Positions 7,005-14,300 of a DNA stretch of 22,363 bases are shown piece by piece. Location of the stretch: the IMG/VR virus record IMGVR_UViG_3300030116_006926, positions 1-22,363 of that record; one strand, given 5' to 3'. The DNA comes from a virus. Every line of letters starts with the position of its first letter. Within the stretch, counting starts at the first letter, position 1. The notes under the pieces were generated by a model that searched no databases, was not told where the DNA came from, and saw only the letters and a list, made by a program, of their open reading frames with translations. The translations under genes and the position numbers were made by a program.

Positions 7005-7775
7005 TTATACAATGTCAGCCTTTGGTTGCGCCTTATCGTACTGAGGTTTAGCTGCTCCTTTCGATACAGTTTTTTGAAGTTGCTGTGCAATTTCATATAT
7101 CTCAGCATCATTTTTATCTGCAACATCAAGATTTCTAACTCTTGAAGGCTTATAGACATGCCAACTTTTACTACCCGCTGTCTTACCAAAGGTCTTTAAA
7201 TTATAGACCGCTGAATAAGCTGCAGGGTTGAAAGAACCATCCGCATCTGAGAATCTAAGATTCTTAATCAGATTGTTTAGTTCTCTAGCTGGTGTAAGAT
7301 TAGAAGATCTCATTGGTATGACCGCAGGTTTAAGCTCTTTATCCACCATCGCTAGTGCATAAAAATATGCAGTCTTCTCTACATAATTACCATTAGGTAA
7401 TCTGTATCTACCATTTCTCTCCTCAACAGCATCAGCTGGAATCTCTAAGTGAGTTCCTACTGGAGCAGAAGCACTATCGCCTCTCTCTTGCCATTCAGGA
7501 TACCTTGTTTGAGAGTGTGCAATTACAACGTCTAATCCCTCATTGCCATCGATCAGTTGACCGAAACCAGATGCATATATCATGCCAGGTTTTGCACCTT
7601 CAACATGCTTTGCATCTCTCTCGTTACACTCTGGTGAAAGCTGATGAAGAATTTTTAAGATCGGTGTCGATACATCGTCCGACTTAATTTCTTCAGAACC
7701 TTTACCTGAGTCCTGTCTTAAATTAATAGTTGCAAGTGATCCTGCACTATTCTTTTTTACTACTTCTTTACTCAT
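7005..7775 (-). CDS. Conserved phage protein, possible ssDNA-binding protein
   Basis: This 256-aa acidic/basic mixed soluble protein has no membrane segment. I recognise its overall pattern as common in phage replication clusters: an N-terminal SLATI segment, DVSTPILKILHQLSPE (about 34-49), GAKPGMIY (about 60-67), GLDVVIAHSQTRYPEW, then a low-complexity Lys/Gln/Ala tail. Such proteins are often left as hypothetical. A single-strand DNA-binding role is suggested only by its position directly before the primase and by the attenuator behind it, which would make it more abundant than the primase. The start is supported by a strong AGGAGG four bases from the ATG. It lies 32 bp after the coiled-coil gene, presumably in the same transcript. 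Confidence 0.85.
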   Translation of the reverse strand: MSKEVVKKNSAGSLATINLRQDSGKGSEEIKSDDVSTPILKILHQLSPECNERDAKHVEGAKPGMIYASGFGQLIDGNEGLDVVIAHSQTRYPEWQERGDSASAPVGTHLEIPADAVEERNGRYRLPNGNYVEKTAYFYALAMVDKELKPAVIPMRSSNLTPARELNNLIKNLRFSDADGSFNPAAYSAVYNLKTFGKTAGSKSWHVYKPSRVRNLDVADKNDAEIYEIAQQLQKTVSKGAAKPQYDKAQPKADIV

Positions 7776-7807
7776 TTATCCTCCTATTGGTTTGATGGTT
7801 TAGTAGT

Positions 7808-8353
7808 TTATTTGGTTTTGATTTCAGTTTGATTTCCTTCAAACGTGTTGAACAACTCTGCAGGTATACTACCACCACGTTCGTGATAATCCCGCAAAGT
7901 TGTTCTAAGAGTACCTGCATGAACCGTTACCTTTCGATCAGGATCATACCCCTGTCCTCTTGCAAGTGAAGCGTATTGCTCCGCCTTGTTGTCTTCGTTC
8001 AGACCAAACTTAACTGTAATTTCATTTTTTACAATTGAACCTAGTCCGTTTGTTCGAAGCCAGTCATGTGCCTCTTGCTTTTTAGCTGCAATAATTGAGA
8101 CACCAAAAATATCTTTTATAGATATTTCAGAACCATCTTTTAATTTTAAAGTTTTCAAATTAAGTTGGCTCATTAAATCTGGAATGATCATAGTAGAGTA
8201 ATATTTTTCTCTCTCTTTCAATTCTTTGATTTTATTTTCTTGATTGTCGATTTCTTGTTTGATTTCCTGAAGCGTGTTTATCTCTTTAGATAACTGATCA
8301 GGGTTAATTGTTGACACCTGGTTAGGTGCATCTTTTCTTAGATCTATAGTCAT
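7808..8353 (-). CDS. Conserved phage protein with N-terminal coiled coil
   Basis: This 181-aa protein is of a type frequent in podovirus early/replication blocks. Residues about 20-55 form a heptad-like charged helix (EINTLQEIKQEIDNQENKIK and on) predicted to be a coiled coil. Then comes a compact alpha/beta region with LKTLKLKDGSEISIKD, EAHDWLRTNGLGSIVKNE and a C-terminal part ending in PAELFNTFEGNQTEIK. I recall similar proteins (Leu-Lys rich, 'WLRxNGxGxLIKNE') but know no proven function. DNA- or polymerase-associated roles are guesses. The start chosen is the ATG at 8351-8353, preceded by GGAG at seven bases. An ATG four codons upstream would leave that GGAG inside the gene. It is the first gene after the consensus promoter at 8401-8430. 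Confidence 0.87.
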   Translation of the reverse strand: MTIDLRKDAPNQVSTINPDQLSKEINTLQEIKQEIDNQENKIKELKEREKYYSTMIIPDLMSQLNLKTLKLKDGSEISIKDIFGVSIIAAKKQEAHDWLRTNGLGSIVKNEITVKFGLNEDNKAEQYASLARGQGYDPDRKVTVHAGTLRTTLRDYHERGGSIPAELFNTFEGNQTEIKTK

Positions 8354-8400
8354 AGCTTTCTCCATATATGTTTAATAGTTTAATTTATAAATCGCACTAC

Positions 8401-8430
8401 ATTATATATGGGACAATTATATGTTGTCAA
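8401..8430 (-). promoter_or_regulatory. Consensus sigma-70 promoter of replication operon
   Basis: On the minus strand TTGACA (8425-8430) and TATAAT (8401-8406) are both perfect, with an 18-bp spacer. The site directs transcription left into the coiled-coil gene and the replication genes behind it. It lies between the 111-aa gene and the 181-aa gene. Confidence 0.85.
8412..8428. promoter_or_regulatory. Inverted repeat within promoter spacer (possible operator)
   Basis: GACAA (8412-8416) and TTGTC (8424-8428) are an exact inverted repeat separated by 7 bp. The 17-bp dyad overlaps the -35 box and spacer of the 8401-8430 promoter. Size and position fit a helix-turn-helix repressor operator, but no repressor gene is seen in the window. 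Part of the symmetry may be fortuitous. Confidence 0.45.
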
Positions 8431-8432
8431 GT

Positions 8433-8768
8433 TTATTTTTGAAAAAGATTTATCTCGATTGGATAATAAGTTTTTTCTTGGCGATCCCATTTTAAAAGTT
8501 TATATCTACCATTGGTTGTATCTGAAACTAAAGAACATACTACACCTATGATAGCAGGATCTCCTGATAATAAAAGATAATCATCGGCCGTGTAGTTTTT
8601 TAGAAGAGTTCTAAGTTTCATAACTAAAGGCCCTGGAGAATGTATCATTTGAGAAAATTCTGGTAGCACCGTTACAATGTCACCATATTTTTGTGCTCCT
8701 ACAATATTATATTTAGGCTCGCCTCTTGAGGTTCCAGGTATCTCTTGTATTAAATAAACTTTGCTCAT
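8433..8768 (-). CDS. Conserved phage protein, unknown function
   Basis: This 111-aa small soluble protein begins KVYLIQEIPGTSRGEPKYNI. It has a central LLKNYTADDYLLLSGDPAIIGVVCSL block and a C-terminal YKLLKWDRQEKTYYPIEI. The GDPA...LKWDRQ...Y.P pattern recurs, as I recall, in marine phage early genes, but no function is known to me. It contains no catalytic motif or membrane segment. It is the first leftward gene after the divergent promoter region 8769-8819, so it is likely expressed early. It ends three bases before the next promoter. The ribosome site is weak (AAG-rich). Confidence 0.85.
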   Translation of the reverse strand: MSKVYLIQEIPGTSRGEPKYNIVGAQKYGDIVTVLPEFSQMIHSPGPLVMKLRTLLKNYTADDYLLLSGDPAIIGVVCSLVSDTTNGRYKLLKWDRQEKTYYPIEINLFQK

Positions 8769-8796
8769 TGACTTTTTAACTTTCAGCTAATATATA
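8768..8796 (+). promoter_or_regulatory. Promoter for rightward SF2 helicase
   Basis: TTGACT (8768-8773) and TATATA (8791-8796) are spaced 17 bp. Transcription would start near 8803, giving a very short leader before the ATG at 8820. The -35 box overlaps the first base of the divergent 111-aa gene. Confidence 0.65.
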
Positions 8797-8818
8797 ACAA
8801 TTAGAAAGTAAAAGTAAA
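8789..8818 (-). promoter_or_regulatory. Possible divergent promoter for leftward 111-aa gene
   Basis: On the minus strand TATATT (-10, 8789-8794) lies 18 bp from a weak TTTACT (-35, 8813-8818). It overlaps the rightward promoter, so polymerases may compete. It is supported only by position and a fair -10. Confidence 0.35.
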
Positions 8819-8819
8819 C

Positions 8820-10259
8820 ATGAATTATAAATTTAAAACAAAGCCTTATGCGCATCAATTAAAAGCTTTAGAACGTTCTTGGGATAAAGAATACTTTGCC
8901 TATTTTATGGAAATGGGTACAGGTAAATCTAAAGTGTTAATTGATAATGCATCAATGCTTTATGACAAAGGTGAGATTAATGGGCTTCTCTTGATTGCTC
9001 CAAAAGGTGTATACAAAAATTGGTACGAAGGTGAGATACCTACGCATATGGTTGACCACATTGAAAAAAATGTAGTGCTATGGCAGACTTCTAATAATAG
9101 CACTGAACAACTAAAAAAACTAAATAGTCTGTTTGCAACGGGTACAGATTTTCATATTTTAGTCATGAATGTGGAGGCTTTTTCTTACCCAAAAGCCACA
9201 AATTTTGCCATGCGTTTTTTAAATTCACATAAAGCCATGGTAGCAATTGACGAGTCTACAACTATCAAAACTCCTACAGCTAATAGAACAAAAAATATTA
9301 TTAAATTAAAAGAGCTATCTAAGTACAGAAGAATTTTAACTGGTTCTCCTATCACAAATTCACCATTAGATCTTTGGAGTCAGGCTCAGTTTCTTGATTC
9401 CTGGCTCTTGGGGTTTGATTCGTATTGGGCGTATCGTGCACACTATTGTATTATGAAAACTATGAACCTAGGGTCAAGAACAGTTAGTGTTCCTGTTGGA
9501 CCCAACAGAAGAAACATACCAGAACTAGAAGATAAGATAAAAAAATTTAGTGAACGTGTTTTAAAAGATGAGTGTTTAGATCTCCCTAAAACAACTTACG
9601 TCACCAGAGAGATAGAACTTACAGGTGTACAAAGAAAACTTTATGATGAGATGCGAAGATACGCTATCTCAGAACTTGAAGGTAAAGTTTGTTCTACATC
9701 TACAGTCATGGTGCAGTTATTGAGACTACATCAAATATCGTGTGGCTATCATGCAACAGATGATGGAAAACCGCAACAGTTGCCTTGTAATAGGTTGACA
9801 GAACTTATGGATATTATTTGGGAGCTGTCTGGCAAAGCTGTGATCTGGTCCTATTATCAAAAAGATGTTGAAAGAATAATTGAAGAAATAAAAAAAACTC
9901 ACGGAGAAAATTCTGTCGTAGATTACTACGGACTTACCCCACAAGAAGATAGACAGAACAATATAAAAAAATTTCAAGAAGATCCTGAGTGTAGATTTTT
10001 TGTGGGCACTACACAAACGGGCGGGTATGGTATCACATTAACAGCTGCTAGCACAATGATTTATTACTCTAATGGTTATGATTTAGAAAAAAGATTACAA
10101 TCAGAAGCAAGAATAGATCGTATTGGCCAAGAAAAACCTATGACCTATATTGATTTAGTTGCTGGCGATACAATAGATACTAAAGTGCAAAAAGCTCTTC
10201 GTGATAAAATGAATATTGCAAGTGAGGTCATGGGCGAAGAATTAAAAGCTTGGATTTAA
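8820..10259 (+). CDS. SNF2-like SF2 helicase/ATPase
   Basis: This 479-aa DNA-dependent ATPase/helicase shows ordered SF2 motifs. They are a Q-like YAHQLKAL (10-17), Walker A MGTGKS (32-37), LLIAPKGVYKNW (motif Ia region, 57-68), motif II DEST (144-147), motif III LTGSPITN (173-180), GGYGITLTAA (401-410) and motif VI QSEARIDRIGQ (427-437), the last typical of the SNF2 group. It lacks accessory domains, as compact phage versions do. It probably translocates on dsDNA during replication, recombination or host takeover. It is transcribed opposite to all other replication genes, with its own promoter upstream and a hairpin terminator overlapping its stop codon, so it is a self-contained unit. The Shine-Dalgarno is weak (AGAAAG). 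Confidence 0.95.
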   Translation: MNYKFKTKPYAHQLKALERSWDKEYFAYFMEMGTGKSKVLIDNASMLYDKGEINGLLLIAPKGVYKNWYEGEIPTHMVDHIEKNVVLWQTSNNSTEQLKKLNSLFATGTDFHILVMNVEAFSYPKATNFAMRFLNSHKAMVAIDESTTIKTPTANRTKNIIKLKELSKYRRILTGSPITNSPLDLWSQAQFLDSWLLGFDSYWAYRAHYCIMKTMNLGSRTVSVPVGPNRRNIPELEDKIKKFSERVLKDECLDLPKTTYVTREIELTGVQRKLYDEMRRYAISELEGKVCSTSTVMVQLLRLHQISCGYHATDDGKPQQLPCNRLTELMDIIWELSGKAVIWSYYQKDVERIIEEIKKTHGENSVVDYYGLTPQEDRQNNIKKFQEDPECRFFVGTTQTGGYGITLTAASTMIYYSNGYDLEKRLQSEARIDRIGQEKPMTYIDLVAGDTIDTKVQKALRDKMNIASEVMGEELKAWI

Positions 10260-10285
10260 CACAACTGTAAGTTGTGTGTATTTTT
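10259..10285 (+). terminator. Intrinsic terminator of SF2 helicase
   Basis: A perfect 8-bp stem, ACACAACT (10259-10266) / AGTTGTGT (10270-10277), with a 3-nt GTA loop is followed by GTATTTTT. It begins on the last base of the TAA stop codon. Confidence 0.85.
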
Positions 10286-10326
10286 GCAACACTTTAAAAA
10301 AAAATTACACTTAGCGTAAAAAGTGA

Positions 10327-10355
10327 TTGACCAATATATAGTGGGTGTGGATAAG
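10327..10355 (+). promoter_or_regulatory. Possible weak upstream promoter
   Basis: TTGACC (10327-10332) and GATAAG (10350-10355) are spaced 17 bp. The -35 matches 5 of 6 and the -10 matches 4 of 6. It may be a secondary start feeding the same rightward operon, or chance. Confidence 0.3.
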
Positions 10356-10408
10356 TAACACTACATCTTGTGTCAAGAAATTTATTTTTTATTTTTTGTC
10401 GATTTTTC

Positions 10409-10437
10409 TTGCAATCAAAATTTATATATCTTATAAT
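10409..10437 (+). promoter_or_regulatory. Sigma-70 promoter driving leader RNA and small-gene operon
   Basis: TTGCAA (10409-10414) and a perfect TATAAT (10432-10437) are spaced 17 bp. The predicted start (10443-10445) coincides with the first base of the 12-bp closing stem of the downstream RNA element, which supports both calls. Confidence 0.75.
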
Positions 10438-10443
10438 CTCCCA

Positions 10444-10606
10444 TATGCAAAACTTAATTAAACTTTTTAAAAGTTTGAGATGGTTTGTTATTAAAACCGA
10501 TTGGTAGAAGACAAGCTGATCTTTAGTTCTATCGGTCGCAGTAATAGGAGTCACGAGTTTAGAGCAGCAACTAAACTCATAAAAGTTCTCGTCCAAGTTT
10601 TGCATA
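10444..10606 (+). ncRNA. Candidate structured leader RNA (riboswitch-like or phage ncRNA)
   Basis: The 163-nt element is closed by a perfect 12-bp helix, TATGCAAAACTT (10444-10455) with AAGTTTTGCATA (10595-10606). Inside are an A/U hairpin (10460-10476), a two-part helix (ACCGAT 10496-10501 with ATCGGT 10531-10536, plus AGAA 10506-10509 with TTCT 10527-10530), and a perfect 8-bp hairpin GAGTTTAG/CTAAACTC (10555-10562/10571-10578). An unpaired AGGAG lies at 10546-10550. The multi-branched shape, exact fit to the promoter start, and position just before the RBS (GCGAGG, 10615-10620) of the 48-aa gene suggest a cis-regulatory leader. It matches no RNA family I can recall. An independent small RNA or a replication-origin structure are alternatives. 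Confidence 0.6.
10445..10507 (+). CDS. Possible leaderless 20-aa leader peptide
   Basis: An ATG at 10445-10447, at the predicted transcription start, opens a 20-codon frame ending in TAG at 10505-10507. The peptide (MQNLIKLFKS then LRWFVIKTDW) alternates hydrophobic and basic residues and would be an amphipathic cationic helix. No Shine-Dalgarno sequence precedes it, so translation would have to be leaderless. The ORF overlaps the 5' arm of the closing RNA stem and could be fortuitous. Confidence 0.25.
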   Translation: MQNLIKLFKSLRWFVIKTDW

Positions 10607-10625
10607 CTAACAAAGCGAGGAAAAT

Positions 10626-10772
10626 ATGAACAGACGAAGAGGACCAGTAATAACACAACAGTGGCTTGCAGATTTTTATGCCAACGGTGTTCAGGGAAAA
10701 TACAAAGCTAGTATTAAAAAAGCTGCACAAGAAAATAACAATAACAAGAAAGATAAAAAGGAGAAAAAATGA
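10626..10772 (+). CDS. Small basic protein (48 aa), unknown function
   Basis: The first gene of the rightward micro-operon begins MNRRRGPVITQQWLADFYANG and ends in a lysine-rich tail (KKDKKEKK). A GCGAGG ribosome site lies five bases before the ATG. The protein is strongly basic at both ends with a short aromatic helix-like middle, so nucleic-acid or acidic-partner binding is conceivable, but no family is recognised. Its TGA overlaps the next ATG (ATGA), which indicates translational coupling. Expression should depend on the promoter at 10409-10437 and on the structured leader. Confidence 0.8.
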   Translation: MNRRRGPVITQQWLADFYANGVQGKYKASIKKAAQENNNNKKDKKEKK

Positions 10773-10933
10773 GTACAAAAGCAAAAGTAGAAAGCTTACC
10801 AGAGGACTTTAAAATTTCAGATAAACAATTACTGATATTAATTTCAGATTTATTTGAAATGGTAAAGGACAATAATACACTTATTAATATTTTAGATAAA
10901 AGAGTTAAGTTATTGGAGAAGAAAGATGTATAG
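10769..10933 (+). CDS. Small helical protein (54 aa), unknown function
   Basis: The gene begins at an ATG preceded by AAGGAG and overlaps the upstream TGA. The sequence (MSTKAKVESLPEDFKISDK, then a Leu/Ile-rich segment LLILISDLFEMV and a charged C-terminus) looks like one or two amphipathic helices, possibly oligomerising. It has no catalytic motif. The hydrophobic stretch is too interrupted by charges for a confident transmembrane call. Its TAG overlaps the start region of the 75-aa gene, so the three genes are a coupled unit. No family is recognised. Confidence 0.78.
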   Translation: MSTKAKVESLPEDFKISDKQLLILISDLFEMVKDNNTLINILDKRVKLLEKKDV

Positions 10934-11153
10934 ATACATAGGCGTAGAAAAAGACACTCCAGATTTTCCAAGAGTATGGGGTGAAGGTAAGACACACACT
11001 GAAGCTAGATTACAATGTGAGATAGCTTTAAGAGAAAAACTTTTAGGTAAGATAGAGAGAGGTTGTTCTGAAACCCTTGCTCAACCCGAAAGATACATAA
11101 TAAAAGAAGATAAAGAGAAAAAGAAAATAAGAAAAGACGGTTGGATTATCTAA
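10926..11153 (+). CDS. Small protein (75 aa), unknown function
   Basis: This last gene of the rightward micro-operon overlaps the previous stop (GATGTATAG), with TTGGAGAAG as ribosome site. The protein starts MYRYIGVEKDTPDFPRVWG, has a central helix (THTEARLQCEIALREKLLGKI) and a highly charged C-terminus (KEDKEKKKIRKDGWII). The N-terminal beta segment followed by one helix resembles small phage accessory proteins generally, but I cannot assign a family. Transcription probably ends near the hairpin at 11165-11188. Confidence 0.82.
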   Translation: MYRYIGVEKDTPDFPRVWGEGKTHTEARLQCEIALREKLLGKIERGCSETLAQPERYIIKEDKEKKKIRKDGWII

Positions 11154-11164
11154 CCAAACTAGCC

Positions 11165-11188
11165 AAGGCGATCAGAAATGGTCGCCTT
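11165..11188. terminator. Hairpin between convergent operons
   Basis: AAGGCGATC (11165-11173) pairs with GGTCGCCTT (11180-11188), a 9-bp stem with one G-U pair and a 6-nt loop. It lies between the convergent 75-aa gene and the late operon and overlaps the late operon's final stop. U-tracts are weak on both sides, so it may be an inefficient bidirectional terminator or a 3'-end stabiliser. Confidence 0.55.
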
Positions 11189-11399
11189 AAAACATTTCCA
11201 TAACTCTCTCCAACAGAACTAGCGACACAGCCCCCACCGTGCCTAATAACACCCAATAGATTTTGTCTATCTTACCACCCAAATCGTGAATTCCATCATG
11301 CATATGTTTCATGTCTTTTTTTATCCCTGTTATATATCCGTATATAGAGAGTAAATGTTCTCTAGTAGTTTTGGGTTTTAGTTTATCTCCATTAGGCAT
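11187..11399 (-). CDS. Small membrane protein, holin/XhlA-like
   Basis: This 70-aa protein has a charged N-terminal part with a helix (KDMKHMHDGIHDLGGKIDK) and one C-terminal hydrophobic segment (about 47-64, IYWVLLGTVGAVSLVLL) ending in RVMEMF. The layout of an amphipathic helix then one TM helix at the C-terminus resembles hemolysin XhlA-type proteins and small phage lysis proteins, so a holin or membrane-associated lysis role is plausible. No endolysin is visible in the window to support it. It is the last gene of the late operon and overlaps the 1415-aa gene by 8 bp. A structural or ejection-associated membrane peptide is an alternative. Confidence 0.8.
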   Translation of the reverse strand: MPNGDKLKPKTTREHLLSIYGYITGIKKDMKHMHDGIHDLGGKIDKIYWVLLGTVGAVSLVLLERVMEMF

Positions 11400-14300
11400 T
11401 TTTAATTCCTCTGTTTCTTAAAGTAATTTCTTTTTCCGCATCAGAATATAAGGCATTCTCTGTTCTGGTCAATCCTGGATTTTGTGCACTTAGCCCCTGA
11501 TTTACCACTTGTTGTCCTTGTGTAATTACTTGAGCATTTGGTTCAGCTGAAGCTACTTGTAATGGTATAGGTGGTGTAGGTAACTCAGGTTGAATTGTAA
11601 TGTAGTCTGAAACTTGAATATTAAATTCATCATCTAAATCTAAATTTTCTAAGTCTTGATCTATTTGATTTATTATAGGTAGGGCATCAGCAAAAGTAGT
11701 TAAGGCAGGTTCGATTCCTTCAACATGGCCTCCAGTTGCAAATCCTGCTATAAATCTCTGATCTAAAGCTAGCTTTCTAATTTCATTTCTAATGGCATTA
11801 ACATCTCCTTGTGCAGATAAAAAAGGATTATCTTCACCAATGTTTCTAGCTATCTCTTGAAATTTTCTTATTATGTCTAAGGAAGGATAATACGGATCAA
11901 ATCTACCATTAGATAATTGACCAAATACTTTAGCACTTATCTGTCTTTCCTTAAATTCTCTTGCAAGACTAGTGACAGGGGTATCTAATAACTTAGCCGC
12001 TTCTATATCTTTATACATTTCTTTTTGAACATTAAATCTAGCTTTGTTAGATGCAATATATCTTTCAATAACATCCTCTGGAGATTTTTCACCACCTTTC
12101 AATAAACCAAAAAATCCACCTGTAAATTCTCTTCTAGCTTCTCTGATACCTCTTTGGTAGCCTGCAATTTTAAAACTCATAGATCTTAATGGATTTACTT
12201 TTATAGGTCTAAGACCCATGTATCCTGCTAGCTCTGGTCCTATCTCTAACGCTTGTCCACTAGGGTCTACTTTACCAAACGCAGCTCCTCCAATTCTTTG
12301 ATAAGGTTTTAAATTTGGTAATAATGCATTTGCTAAATGTTGCATTTGTATAGCTAGTTTATCCCCTGCAGATGTTTGATCTGTATATAGTTGTCTGCCA
12401 TCAACAGTTCTTCCTCTTCTTACAGCTAAATCAAACATAGCTTCTGTAAAAATAGATTCGGATATAAACGGATCCATAATTTCACCACTAGCTTCCATAA
12501 CTCCTTCACTAAAACTTTGTAGAATAGTTTCGGAGTCTTTGTCTCCTTCAATTAAATTATTTACAATTGTTCGATAGGGTCTAGCAATAACGTCGTAAGC
12601 ATTACTTTTACTAAAATCTATATATCTTAATTCTCCATCATCTAATCTTAAAGGGACAATAGTTGAGTTTTTAGACCACTCAGGTACAAATCTTCTTATG
12701 GCATCTATCTCTTCTGATGTTACATCGTATAAAGCTTTAGCCCCTTCAGTAACCGCTATAGGCACGGCGGTTAAAGTTGTTGCCATACCAACTAATCTTT
12801 TAAAACCTGTTCCAAAACTACCATCAACATAAGCACTATTTTTAACCACTCTCTCGCTTCCATCTCTTAATATCTCAGTAACCGTTGGTGTTAAATTAGA
12901 ACCTTTAACTCTGACGGCTCCCTCTCCTAGTTCGTGGCTCATTTCTTTTAAACCTCTTTCAGCTATGTTCGTGGTTGTTCTAATAATTTCTGCAGGGAAA
13001 GACATAAAATTACCAATCGGTAATAGCCTAGCTGTCTTAACAACATCACCAACATAAGCATAGTTAGGAACTGTATTTTTTACAATATTAGCAGCTTCAG
13101 TTTTTAGTTTCCATAACTCTGAGCTTCTATCTACAACACCTTTGTTTGGCCCTGTTTTTATTATACCCTCATCTAATTGTTTTCTAAACTCATCTAAAGA
13201 TACACCAGCTCTTTTTGCTCCTCTAGCTTTAAGTCGTTCTAGTTCTACAACGTAGTTTGTAATCTTAAACGTATCATCTTCAGCTACGTATTTACTTTGA
13301 AAAAATTCACCTGTTTTTTTAACAGCATTGAGCATTTTACTTAAAGGTCCATTTATATTCATCATAGTTGACCCTGCGTTTGTATCTTTTAATAAAGATA
13401 TAAGATCTCCCATTTGAACCTGTGAGTTAGTAACTCCTAGTTCTAGTAAATCCTGATATGCTATTTGTGCTCTTGAAGATCCTGGTCCCAGTTTTAAAAG
13501 ACCTGATACATCAATACCTTCAGCAAAAGCTTTTCCTAATAATTTAGGATTTTCTAAAAAGAAAGGTATTAGTCCATTAGCAGCAGCAAATGCACCTGCA
13601 CTCATAAAATTTCTTATGTGAGTTGGTATAGAAAATATTGTTTTTGACATCTGAGATATTCCTTTTGGAAATAATAAAAGGTTTCTATAAAACCAACTTA
13701 CCGCCTGTTCCGCACCACTCATCTCTTTTGTGCCTCTTACAAATGCTTGTAGTCCAGACACAACATCATTGGCTGATCTAATTCCTTCTGCTATCTCTCG
13801 TGTTGTGTATTTAGTTGATAGTGGATTAACTAAATTTTTAGCTGCAGTAATATCTCCAATAACATCTTTCATAGCTACAACCTCTATTCCAGTGTTTCTA
13901 GAATCAACTCCTATTTTTGCAGCATCAGCACTGTCCCAAAAAAATCCTCTGCCACCCGCATCTTGAACAGCTTTGTTTTTTCTAGATATCTCATCAAAAT
14001 AACTAGCAGTTCTTGCACGAGAAGATAAAGCAGTCATAGAATTAAATAAAGTAAATCTTGGATCTTTTATTTCTCCAAACAATTCACGTAACGCTCTTTT
14101 TTCTTCAGCTGATCCAGCTGAACCAAGATCTAAACCCACCTCTCTTGTTACAGGTTTTAAAGTTCCATCCTCCATTGTTTTAGTGGTATACTTAAAATCA
14201 GGTAGGTTGGATGGATCTTTAACTCTATAAGCTTGATCCAAAATTTCATCTATTATTTGTCTAGCTTCATTTTCAGTGGCACCTGTACTTTTAGCAAAAA

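Larger units (their letters stand above)
10260..10625. other. Gene-poor regulatory region between helicase and small-gene operon
   Basis: About 365 bp without a conventional gene. It holds the helicase terminator, an A-rich run (10295-10304), a possible weak promoter at 10327-10355, a T-rich tract, a good promoter at 10409-10437, and the candidate structured RNA at 10444-10606 leading to the RBS of the 48-aa gene. It is the largest non-coding stretch in the window. An origin of replication here cannot be excluded. Confidence 0.8.

Noticed and set aside
8354-8365. Upstream ATG of the coiled-coil gene
   Set aside because: The only good Shine-Dalgarno (GGAG) lies between this ATG and the one at 8351-8353, so the downstream ATG is the likely start.
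10295-10325. Minus-strand hairpin CACTT/AAGTG followed by a run of U's
   Set aside because: The stem is only 5 bp with an 8-nt loop, and no minus-strand gene reads into it. Probably chance in A/T-rich sequence.
10294-10656. 120-codon minus-strand frame in the intergenic region
   Set aside because: It starts with TTG, lacks a ribosome site, has Phe/Leu/Cys-rich unstructured content, and lies opposite the promoter, leader RNA and RBS of the plus-strand small genes.
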